The notes below the pieces were generated by a model. It was not told the origin of the DNA. It ran no database searches and worked only from the letters and a program-made list of their open reading frames with translations. From assembly GCA_029432775.1 (NCBI GenBank), contig JAROAZ010000008.1, forward strand, positions 124,001 through 188,000: a stretch of 64,000 bases of DNA, in the 5' to 3' direction. Origin of the DNA: Pontiellaceae bacterium B12227 (lineage in GTDB: Bacteria > Verrucomicrobiota > Kiritimatiellia > Kiritimatiellales > Pontiellaceae). Shown one piece after another: positions 35,600 to 42,512 of this stretch; position 1 is the stretch's first letter; each line of letters opens with the position of its first letter. Position numbers and translations under genes: made by a program.

Positions 35600-36859
35600 A
35601 TGCCCAGGTTTCAATACACAGCGCACGACATCAATGGTGACGAAAAAAAAGGCAGCGTTAATGCGCCCGATCAGGCCGCAGCAACCGCACAACTGAAAAG
35701 CAAGGGCCTCTTCCCGACAGAAGTCTCCGGCACCGACCTGAAACTTCCAGGCACTGGAAATCCGAAACCGCGGAGCAAAGGCCTGAGCACGGAAATTCAT
35801 CTCCCGGCTGCGCTGAGCACTGTCCACCCCAAACAGCTGATGGTCCTGACCCGCCAAATGGCTACGCTGGTTCATGCCGGCCTGCCCCTGCTCCGCGGAC
35901 TGAAGGTGCTGGAGCGGCAGGAAAGCAACCCGGCTCTGAAAAAAGCGGTGCACGAAATTTCGGAATCAATTGAAGGCGGCAGCACGTTTGCGGATGCACT
36001 GGCCGCCCACCCGCGCATTTTCAACAAGCTGTATATCAATATGGTCAAGGCCGGAGAAGCCGGTGGCGTGCTGGACGTCGTGCTCGACCGGCTTGCCACC
36101 TATATGGAAAAGGCCCAGAAGGTGAAAAACAAGGTCAGGAGCGCCATGACCTATCCCATCGTGGTCCTGCTGGCTTCCAGCGGCATTATGATTTTCCTGA
36201 TGGTCGCCATTATTCCAAAGTTTGAAACCATCTTTGCCGATATGCTCGACGGCCGCCCGCTGCCGCGCCTCACCCTGTTTGTGATGGGGGCCAGTGAGCT
36301 GATTAAAGAAAACTGGCCCATGGGGCTCGGCATACTGGCCGCACTAATTGCGCTGATTGCACTCCTGAAACAATTCCGTATCGGCCGGGTCATTCTCGAT
36401 TCGCTGAAGCTCGCCTTTCCCCTGTTTGGAAACCTCGTCCGTATGTCGGCCCTCGCCCGTTTTGCACGAACCCTCGGCACGCTGATGGAATCAGGTGTTC
36501 CGATCCTGCAGGCACTGACGATTGTCAAAGAGACCATGAACAATGAAATTGTCTCAAAGGCCGTACAGGAAATTCATGATAACATCAAAGAAGGCGAACC
36601 GATGGCCGCCCCGGTCGAAGCCAACCGTATTTTCCCACCGATTTTCGGGGGCATGGTGGAGGTCGGCGAAGAAACCGGCGAGCTTCCGGCCATGCTGCTG
36701 AAAACGGCGGATATGTATGAGGACGAAGTAGATAACGTGGTTGCCGGGCTGAGCTCCATCATTGAACCCCTCCTGATTGTAATACTTGCCGTGGTTGTCG
36801 GCACAATTGTGATTGCCATGTTCCTTCCCATGGTGTCTATTATCGGTAACCTGAGCTAG
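35600..36859 (+). CDS. gspF: GspF/PilC-type inner-membrane platform protein
   Basis: 419 residues, normal length. It starts with the characteristic MPRFQYTAHDINGDEKKGSV and has two duplicated T2SSF domains (~80-205 and ~285-410), each with a four-helix bundle (LTRQMATLVHAGLPLLRGL; FARTLGTLMESGVPILQAL) and membrane helices near residues 185-210, 240-265 and 385-415 (LLIVILAVVVGTIVIAMFL). It anchors the ATPase and pseudopilus in type II secretion or type IV pili. A palindrome copy at 35745 lies in the linker. The preceding 67-bp gap contains TACAAT, a possible -10. Confidence 0.93.
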   Translation: MPRFQYTAHDINGDEKKGSVNAPDQAAATAQLKSKGLFPTEVSGTDLKLPGTGNPKPRSKGLSTEIHLPAALSTVHPKQLMVLTRQMATLVHAGLPLLRGLKVLERQESNPALKKAVHEISESIEGGSTFADALAAHPRIFNKLYINMVKAGEAGGVLDVVLDRLATYMEKAQKVKNKVRSAMTYPIVVLLASSGIMIFLMVAIIPKFETIFADMLDGRPLPRLTLFVMGASELIKENWPMGLGILAALIALIALLKQFRIGRVILDSLKLAFPLFGNLVRMSALARFARTLGTLMESGVPILQALTIVKETMNNEIVSKAVQEIHDNIKEGEPMAAPVEANRIFPPIFGGMVEVGEETGELPAMLLKTADMYEDEVDNVVAGLSSIIEPLLIVILAVVVGTIVIAMFLPMVSIIGNLS

Positions 36860-36896
36860 CGGAAAAACCGCCTGTATGATTACCTAGGAGACTACG

Positions 36897-37301
36897 ATGA
36901 AAGCACTTTTAATTGTCGCCCACGGCAGCCGCCGAAAAGAGTCCAACGACGAGGTTCGCCGACTGGCCACCCGGATCGATGAAAACTCAGGCCCGGCATT
37001 TAACCTGGTCAGCAGTGCATTTCTTGAAATCTCCAGCCCCCAGATCGACTCGGCGGTAGCTGATCTCATCGAAGCCGGCGCCACAGAAATCAAGGTCTTC
37101 CCCTATTTCCTGGCAGCCGGAACGCACGTCGTGAACGACATCCCCAGGCTGATAAAGGAAGAGGAGGAAAACCATCCTTCCGTGCACTTCGAAGTGCTCC
37201 CGCACCTCGGCGCCCTGCAGGGAATCAGCACCCTGATTATCAACCAGATCTATAAAGGTGCACCGCTCAATCACGATCTTGCAGAGCTGGCCACCGACTA
37301 A
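36897..37301 (+). CDS. CbiX/SirB-type sirohydrochlorin chelatase-like protein
   Basis: 134 residues, about the size of the short archaeal CbiX and of SirB halves. LLIVAHGSRRKESNDEV at the start holds the catalytic-type His, and VFPYFLAAGTHVVNDIPRLI near residues 68-87 holds the second conserved His. The family inserts Co or Fe into sirohydrochlorin for cobalamin or siroheme. The ATG at 36897 has AGGAG 6 nt upstream. No other tetrapyrrole gene is nearby, so the metal and pathway are unknown. It sits between gspF and rpsU. Confidence 0.85.
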   Translation: MKALLIVAHGSRRKESNDEVRRLATRIDENSGPAFNLVSSAFLEISSPQIDSAVADLIEAGATEIKVFPYFLAAGTHVVNDIPRLIKEEEENHPSVHFEVLPHLGALQGISTLIINQIYKGAPLNHDLAELATD

Positions 37302-37330
37302 CCCTCCTTCCGCTTCACAAACAGCTGAAA

Positions 37331-37377
37331 TCAAACGGAATATTCCGTTTGACTTCCCCTCCCTATTGCCCTAGGTT
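37331..37377 (+). promoter_or_regulatory. rpsU promoter overlapped by 22-bp perfect palindrome
   Basis: A perfect 22-bp palindrome (37331-37352, centred on AACGGAATATTCCGTT) overlaps a -35-like TTGACT (37349-37354), followed after 17 bp by TAGGTT (37372-37377). The palindrome is placed where a repressor could block polymerase; as RNA it could also end the upstream transcript. Confidence 0.55.
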
Positions 37378-37422
37378 CTCCGCTCTTTTGACCCCAAATG
37401 CATGGGGGAGGTGAAATTTAAA

Positions 37423-37605
37423 ATGGCCCAAGAAACTTGTGAAGTAAAAGTACGTCGCGGCGAAAGCGTTGATCGCGCACTGCGTCGTCTGAAAAAGGCA
37501 CTGGATAAAGAAGGTGTTCTGAAAACGATGCGTTCCAAGCGCTGCTACGAAAAGCCGAGCGAAAAGAAAAAACGCCTGGCAAACAGCCGTCGCGGACGTC
37601 GTTAA
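37423..37605 (+). CDS. rpsU: 30S ribosomal protein S21
   Basis: 60 residues from the ATG at 37423-37425; the GGGAGGTG ribosome site lies 8 nt upstream, which rules out the earlier in-frame start. Begins [23 protein letters not shown] and ends with a strongly basic tail, as S21 proteins do. Codon use is that of a highly expressed gene. It is followed by a palindrome copy and a terminator, so it is probably a single-gene unit. Confidence 0.94.
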   Translation: MAQETCEVKVRRGESVDRALRRLKKALDKEGVLKTMRSKRCYEKPSEKKKRLANSRRGRR

Positions 37606-37606
37606 T

Positions 37607-37621
37607 TTCCAATCATTGGAA
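37607..37621. repeat. Dispersed palindrome copy (intergenic, after rpsU)
   Basis: TTCCA-ATCAT-TGGAA, extended to 17 bp of symmetry, lies 1 bp after the rpsU stop and 6 bp before its terminator. Confidence 0.8.
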
Positions 37622-37627
37622 ATGCTG

Positions 37628-37656
37628 AAAAGCTCCCTCAATCGGGGAGCTTTTTT
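37628..37656 (+). terminator. rpsU terminator
   Basis: AAAAGCTCCC and GGGGAGCTTTT form a stem with loop TCAATC, followed by TTTTTT. It may also serve the converging aldo/keto reductase gene. Confidence 0.92.
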
Positions 37657-37665
37657 GTACCTGGA

Positions 37666-38559
37666 TTAAACGACCGGATACTCCGCCATCAGCGCCAGAT
37701 TTTCATCCACCTGCTCCGGGGAGACGGCCCCGATGGTCATGGCATCAAACACCCCGTTGGACTGCGCATACTGCATGCACTCGTCCCGCTTATCCACCAG
37801 CTTGCCCTCGCCATAGATCTTCATGCCGATGATTGATTTGCCGTTAGCTTTGGCTTTTTTAAGGAGCGCCTGCACCTCTTCGGGCGTTGAGTCGCACATC
37901 ACGCCAAACGGGTTCAAGCGGGCGAGCATTACATCCACCCACGGCAGCTCCGCGGCCGTCTGCATGGCTCCGAAATTATGACAGGACACGCCCAGCGCTT
38001 TGATGCGGCCGGCGGCTTTTTCCTCGCTGAGCACATCCATATAGGGCTGCATTTCCCCGACCCATTCTTTCTGAACCAGACAGTGCAGCAGCACCATATC
38101 GAGATAATCAGTCTGCAGCTCATGCCGAAAGCGATCCACCGCCACCTTTGCAGAACGGGACCGATGTGCAACGGATAGTTCGCCCGGCTTATTGCCGTCA
38201 GAGCGCCACCAAAGTTTGGTCATAATCGAAACCTTCTCGCGCGGAATATACCGTAAAGCCTCGCGACAATAAGGATGCGAACCATACCAATCCGCCAGAT
38301 CAAAGAAGGTAATCCCGCGGTCATAGCAATGGCGAAACAGGTTCACAAAGGCTTCGAAGCCCTGCCGGGTCATGGCCGACTTTTTCTTCGCAGCCTTCAC
38401 CCCGGTGCCGAAACCGAGGCGGGACATCGTGATCCCCGTCCTCCCGAGCGACACCTGCGGAGGGGGAACAATGACCGGGTCGGCCCCCGGACTGGATGAT
38501 GCCAATGCCGCCGTTCCAAGCATTGGAACAACAAAGTTTCTCCGACTGAATCCATCCAT
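37666..38559 (-). CDS. Tat-exported aldo/keto reductase
   Basis: 297 residues; ATG at 38557-38559 with GGAGG upstream. N-terminal SRRNFVVPMLGTAALASS is a twin-arginine signal, so the enzyme is probably periplasmic with prebound cofactor. The AKR barrel shows GRTGITMSRLGFGTG near 40, the catalytic tetrad Asp/Tyr in FDLADWYGSHP near 88, Lys in MTKLWW near 112 and His in LLHCL near 155, and ALGVSCHNFG near 190. Substrate unknown; Tat-exported members are common in PVC bacteria. It has no clear link to neighbours. The palindrome copy at 38514 encodes part of the signal peptide (PMLG). Confidence 0.88.
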   Translation of the reverse strand: MDGFSRRNFVVPMLGTAALASSSPGADPVIVPPPQVSLGRTGITMSRLGFGTGVKAAKKKSAMTRQGFEAFVNLFRHCYDRGITFFDLADWYGSHPYCREALRYIPREKVSIMTKLWWRSDGNKPGELSVAHRSRSAKVAVDRFRHELQTDYLDMVLLHCLVQKEWVGEMQPYMDVLSEEKAAGRIKALGVSCHNFGAMQTAAELPWVDVMLARLNPFGVMCDSTPEEVQALLKKAKANGKSIIGMKIYGEGKLVDKRDECMQYAQSNGVFDAMTIGAVSPEQVDENLALMAEYPVV

Positions 38560-38623
38560 AACAACCTCCGGTTGAGTGCGATGAATATCAAGTTAACCGG
38601 GAAATGGCGAACTCCAAGAAGAA

Positions 38624-39439
38624 TTAATAGGCCCCGCCCTGCATCCACTGGATGTATAGCTCCCAGAGCTTTGATCCGCCCAGCATCCATATGATAGCCG
38701 CGAGGGAAATGTACGGTCCGAACGGAATCTTGCTCTGCCACTCTTTATTGCCCGATGCAATGAAACCGACTCCGACAATGGTGCCTAGCAGGGAAGAAAC
38801 AAAAACAATGAAAATGATCGATTCCCAGCCCAGAAAAGCGCCCAGTGCGCCCATCAGCTTTACATCGCCGAAACCCATCGCATCCTTTTTCAGAATCAGT
38901 TTCCCGATAACCCCGACCAACCAGAGCGAACCGAAACCGACGGCCAGACCGATCAGCGAAGAAATCAGACTTTCCAGCCAGCTTTCCGCACCGTGCATGG
39001 AAGGAATCAGGATACTGAACAGCGGCCCGAGAATCATTCCACCGATCGTGCAGCGGTCGGGAATCCACATTTCATCAAAGTCCACCATGCTGCCGAGGAT
39101 CAGGCCGAACACCAGAACAACATAAGGAAGCACCACCGGCTGATACGGATAGACCAGCCAAATCAGCGTAAACAGAATCGCCGTCAGGAGCTCGATGGAA
39201 GGATAGCGGGGCGAAATAGGCGCTTTGCAATAGCGGCACTTACCTCCCAGGAAAATCCATCCAAGGATTGGAATATTATCTTTCCAGGCCAGATTGGTCA
39301 TACACTTCGGGCAACGCGAGCGCGGTTTGACCACGGACAGCTCTGCCGGAATACGATAGATGCACACATTCAGGAAACTGCCCCAGCAGGCTCCGAACAT
39401 GAACACCACAAAAGTGAAGTACCAATCTATAAAACTCAT
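38624..39439 (-). CDS. pilD: Prepilin peptidase (GspO/PilD)
   Basis: 271 residues. Bifunctional leader peptidase and N-methylase for type IV prepilins and pseudopilins, in the inner membrane. The N-terminal GACWGSFLNVCIYRIP is typical. The cytoplasmic zinc loop has CPKC near residue 44 and CRYC near 69. The catalytic aspartates of the aspartyl-type peptidase are in VDFDEMWIPD near 122 and GFGDVKLMG near 190. Seven to eight membrane helices follow the usual spacing. It would process substrates for the gspE/gspF machine at 31.6-36.9 kb. Confidence 0.95.
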   Translation of the reverse strand: MSFIDWYFTFVVFMFGACWGSFLNVCIYRIPAELSVVKPRSRCPKCMTNLAWKDNIPILGWIFLGGKCRYCKAPISPRYPSIELLTAILFTLIWLVYPYQPVVLPYVVLVFGLILGSMVDFDEMWIPDRCTIGGMILGPLFSILIPSMHGAESWLESLISSLIGLAVGFGSLWLVGVIGKLILKKDAMGFGDVKLMGALGAFLGWESIIFIVFVSSLLGTIVGVGFIASGNKEWQSKIPFGPYISLAAIIWMLGGSKLWELYIQWMQGGAY

Positions 39440-39460
39440 TCGAAATCCAATCTATTCTTT

Positions 39461-39550
39461 CACCACCCAGTCGCATCGCTCCTTAGAGAGCACGGAGACA
39501 CAGAGCAAACAAGACTCCGAGTCTCTGTGTCCTCCAGCGTAGCGGGTGGT
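39461..39550. repeat. Post-stop hairpin element (CACGGAG type, copy 1)
   Basis: CACCACCC (39461) pairs with GGGTGGT (39544); inside, GGAGACACAGAG pairs with CTCTGTGTCCTCC. The tail GTAGCGGGTGGTA is shared with the element at 51805-51884 (GAAGCGGGTGGTA). It ends 4 bp from the aroE stop codon. Confidence 0.8.
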
Positions 39551-39554
39551 AAAC

Positions 39555-40412
39555 TTATCCGTATACTGCTTTCTCCAATGCTTTCCGCATCGCCGGGACG
39601 GACGGTTCGGTACTGGTCCAGATCTCGAAGGCGCGAGCGCCCTGATGCAGCAGCATGCCCAGACCATTTGCAATTTCCGCGCCAGATTCGCGCGCGGTGG
39701 TCAGGAAGGCCGTTTCGGGATACATATAAATCAGGTCAAATGCACGCTGCCCTTCACGGAACGCTTCCGGTGGCAGCAGCGAAGGATCGGCTTTCTTCAT
39801 GCCGACCGGCGAGGCCTGTACTACCAGATCGCAACCGCGGCAGAGCTCGACCTGTTTCTCTTTTTCCGAGGCCTGGAAAATTTCTACGCCCGGCGCAACC
39901 GACTTCACCTCATCTTCCAGCTTCTGAACGCGCTCGGCATCAATATCGGCCAGCACCAGCAACTTTGCCCCTGCGGTTGCCGCCTGCAGCGCAGTGGCCC
40001 GCCCTGCTCCACCGCAACCCAGCACAAAGATGGAATCGCCTTTGACCGTCTTGCCGAATGCCTCTTCCAGTGCCTTCATGAATCCGTAGCCGTCGGTGTT
40101 ATGCCCAACCATTCCGTCTTCCGTAAACTCAACGGTATTGGCTGCGCCGAACAGCTTGGCGCTGTCATCCAGTGTTGTAAGTCCCCGGAAAGCGATCTCT
40201 TTATGCGGCACCGTCAGGTTAACGCCGGCAAAACCCATCAGGGCCATCGACGGAAGCACTTCCATCAGGCGGTCCGGATGCACATCCAGCGCCAGATAGA
40301 TTCCATCAAACTTCAGTTCTTCCATCGATGCATTGTGCATCACTGGCGATAGTGTGTGCCCAATTGGATGCCCCAGCACCGCAAACGGTTTCGTATGTCC
40401 ACTCAGATTCAT
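39555..40412 (-). CDS. aroE: Shikimate dehydrogenase
   Basis: 285 residues; ATG at 40410-40412 with AGGAG upstream. Reduces 3-dehydroshikimate with NADPH. The substrate domain has GHPIGHTLSPVMHNA (shikimate-binding Ser) and NLTVPHKE with the catalytic Lys, and NTDGYG with the Asp. The NADP domain has the GCGGAGRA turn near residue 130 and ends with GLGMLLHQGARAFEIW, where the conserved Gln lies. Length is normal. It follows leuA across a CACTAAT hairpin; aroB lies 17 kb away. Confidence 0.96.
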   Translation of the reverse strand: MNLSGHTKPFAVLGHPIGHTLSPVMHNASMEELKFDGIYLALDVHPDRLMEVLPSMALMGFAGVNLTVPHKEIAFRGLTTLDDSAKLFGAANTVEFTEDGMVGHNTDGYGFMKALEEAFGKTVKGDSIFVLGCGGAGRATALQAATAGAKLLVLADIDAERVQKLEDEVKSVAPGVEIFQASEKEKQVELCRGCDLVVQASPVGMKKADPSLLPPEAFREGQRAFDLIYMYPETAFLTTARESGAEIANGLGMLLHQGARAFEIWTSTEPSVPAMRKALEKAVYG

Positions 40413-40430
40413 TCAGCAACTCCTTTTGAA

Positions 40431-40495
40431 AACCACTAATTTTCACTAATCGGCACTAATGTTCCATTAGTGAATATTAGTGTCGATTAGTGGTT
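40431..40495. repeat. Post-stop hairpin element (CACTAAT type, copy 3)
   Basis: AACCACTAAT, TCACTAAT and GCACTAAT at 10-bp spacing pair with ATTAGTG, ATTAGTG and GATTAGTGGTT. It ends 1 bp from the leuA stop codon. Confidence 0.85.
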
Positions 40496-40496
40496 C

Positions 40497-42173
40497 CTAC
40501 TTTTTCGCGATACGGTTAAGGCCCGCAATGATGGCCTTGACGGCGGCCTGGTTAATATTGGAATCAGAACCAACTCCGTAAATTACAGCGGCCCCATCAA
40601 CTTCCAGCGGCACATATGCCATGGCCTTGGCATCGGCGCCCTCGCCGATCGCCTCTTCATCGTAGTCATGAACCTTGAAATCAAAATCAACCACATTGCG
40701 CATGGCATTCACAAAGGCCGAGATCGGACCGTTGCCGTCGGCCTCAACCGTTTGCTCTCCGCCGTTCACGGTCACCTTCACTTCGCCATGAATGAAGGTC
40801 GGATCATTGTCATCCGGGCGCGGCCAGTAACCGACGAGTTCATACGGCCCCTTAGGCGAAACAAACTCGCTTTGAAAAACCGAGTACACCTCATCGGCGC
40901 TGATTTCGCGGCCGACCTTTTCGCTGTAGCCCTGCACATATTTACTGAGCTCCGGCTGCATGGCCTTTGGAACTTCGATACCGAAATCCTGCTCGAGCAC
41001 CCACGCAATCCCGCCCTTCCCGGACTGGGAGTTAATACGGATGAGCCGCTCAAACTTACGACCGACGTCGGCCGGGTCGATATGAAGATACGGCACCTTC
41101 CAGCCCATACCGAAACGGTCCGGCGCTTCGCCCAGTTTGTGCACGCCTTTATTGATGGCGTCCTGATGTGAACCGGAGAATGCCGTAAAGGCATAGCTGC
41201 CCGCATAGGGCTGGCGGTAATAGATCGGCATGCCAGTCAAACGCTCAACGGTCTCCGCCACATGGCCGAGATCGGAAAAATCGATGCCCGTTTCGATGCC
41301 GCGCGAATAGAGGTTGCTGATGCAGGTAACGAGATCCACGTTGCCCGTGCGTTCGCCATGCCCGAAGAGTGTGCCTTCCACCCGGTCGGCGCCTGCCATG
41401 AGAGCCAGCTCGGTAGCAGCCACGGCCATGCCCTGGTCGTTGTGTGAATGGAGCGACACCATAATGCAATCCCGCTTTGAGAAATCGCGGCAGAACTTTT
41501 CAATCATGTCGGCATAGTGATTCGGCGGACGACGCTCCACCGTGGCCGGCAGATTCATGATCACCGGCTTTTCAGGCGTACCCTTGCCCCATGCTTCAAA
41601 CACGGCTTCGCAGAGCTCCACGGAGAAATCCACATCGGTATCGGTGTACTCTTCCGGCGAGAACTCGTAACGAATGTCCGACTCCGGCATCGCATCGGCG
41701 AGATCGCGGATCTGCTTCGTGGCAGCAATCGCCGTTTCAATGAGTTGCGGGCGCTCCATTCCGAACACCTGACGCATGTGGAGATCCGACGGAGCAATAT
41801 AGGCATGCACGATACCGCGCTTGCAGCCCTTGAACGCTTCGAGCGTACGTTCGATCAAATGCGGGCGCGACTGCGTGAGCCCCATAATGAATACATCATC
41901 GGGAATGAGATCTTCTTCGATGAGCTTACGGAAGAAATCGAATTCATCCTGACTGGCCGACGGGAAGCCGATTTCGATGTGCTTGAACCCGACATCGCAG
42001 AGCATTTTGAAGTATTCGAGTTTCTGATCCGGATCCATCGGATCAGGCAACGCCTGATTTCCATCACGCAGATCCACCGAACACCACTGGGGTGACTTCG
42101 TTATACTCTTCGACGGCCACTGGCGGTCGGGGAGATCGATCATCTCCGGGATTACATATTTTGGTACACTCAT
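40497..42173 (-). CDS. leuA: 2-isopropylmalate synthase (LeuA2 type)
   Basis: 558 residues; ATG at 42171-42173 with AGGAGA upstream. First committed step of leucine synthesis. The barrel begins with WCSVDLRDGNQALPDPM, where the metal-binding Asp and the catalytic Arg of the DRE-TIM family lie; SLHSHNDQGMAVA near residue 245 gives the HxH metal ligands, and GTLFGHGERTGNVD near 275 is the second signature. The C-terminal regulatory domain (~430-558) binds leucine in this family. The length and ending match the longer LeuA2 class found in actinobacteria and fungi. The upstream 270 bp holds a leucine-rich leader peptide and an attenuator, so leuA is controlled by leucine supply. Confidence 0.96.
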   Translation of the reverse strand: MSVPKYVIPEMIDLPDRQWPSKSITKSPQWCSVDLRDGNQALPDPMDPDQKLEYFKMLCDVGFKHIEIGFPSASQDEFDFFRKLIEEDLIPDDVFIMGLTQSRPHLIERTLEAFKGCKRGIVHAYIAPSDLHMRQVFGMERPQLIETAIAATKQIRDLADAMPESDIRYEFSPEEYTDTDVDFSVELCEAVFEAWGKGTPEKPVIMNLPATVERRPPNHYADMIEKFCRDFSKRDCIMVSLHSHNDQGMAVAATELALMAGADRVEGTLFGHGERTGNVDLVTCISNLYSRGIETGIDFSDLGHVAETVERLTGMPIYYRQPYAGSYAFTAFSGSHQDAINKGVHKLGEAPDRFGMGWKVPYLHIDPADVGRKFERLIRINSQSGKGGIAWVLEQDFGIEVPKAMQPELSKYVQGYSEKVGREISADEVYSVFQSEFVSPKGPYELVGYWPRPDDNDPTFIHGEVKVTVNGGEQTVEADGNGPISAFVNAMRNVVDFDFKVHDYDEEAIGEGADAKAMAYVPLEVDGAAVIYGVGSDSNINQAAVKAIIAGLNRIAKK

Positions 42174-42302
42174 TTAATCTCTCCTAAAATGGGGCATAAT
42201 CTAAACAACCCCGCTTCTCTATTCCATTCCATTCATATTTTTTCTAGCCACCTATGAACCGGGTTTCTATCTGAGTTCTTCCGTGTTTTATCCGTGGCCT
42301 AA

Positions 42303-42341
42303 AACCAAAAAACCTCCGCAGGTTGCCCTACGGAGGTTTTC
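42303..42341 (-). terminator. leuA attenuator (conditional terminator)
   Basis: On the minus strand AAAACCTCCG pairs with CGGAGGTTTT (10 bp), followed by TTTTTTGG. Strand 4 carries the decamer CCTCCGCAGG (plus strand, 42313-42322), which is repeated exactly at 42379-42388 within the leader peptide. The leader copy can therefore pair with strand 3 (42326-42336) instead and prevent the terminator. Confidence 0.85.
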
Positions 42342-42364
42342 AAAAGAGTTGTCTTTTCAGCAAC

Positions 42365-42445
42365 CTATAGGCAAACCGCCTCCGCAGGATCATTCCCATC
42401 GAGTAGTAGCAGGCCGAGTAGTAGATTGTTGAATTCGTGTTTCAT
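42365..42445 (-). CDS. leuL: leuA leader peptide, 26 residues, leucine-rich
   Basis: ATG at 42443-42445, stop TAG at 42365-42367. The product begins MKHEFNNLLLGLLLLDG: seven Leu codons in eight positions (CTA CTA CTC, Gly, CTG CTA CTA CTC). This is the classical layout of a leucine leader peptide. The decamer that can form the antiterminator lies in codons 19-23, after the Leu codons and just before the stop, so a ribosome stalled at Leu codons leaves it free, and one at the stop covers it. No good ribosome site is seen: the predicted transcription start is within a few bases of the ATG, so translation may be leaderless. Confidence 0.85.
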   Translation of the reverse strand: MKHEFNNLLLGLLLLDGNDPAEAVCL

Positions 42446-42455
42446 AACGGTGGGC

Positions 42456-42485
42456 AACATAGTTCCAATGGCTGGAACCTGTCAA
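42456..42485 (-). promoter_or_regulatory. leuL-leuA promoter with palindrome as spacer
   Basis: On the minus strand TTGACA (42480-42485), an 18-bp spacer and TATGTT (42456-42461). The spacer is almost exactly the dispersed palindrome (GTTCCA-N5-TGGAAC, 42462-42478). Transcription should start near 42445-42449, at or just before the leader ATG. Confidence 0.75.
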
Positions 42486-42512
42486 CCTTCAATAAAACTC
42501 ATTTCCCGCCAT

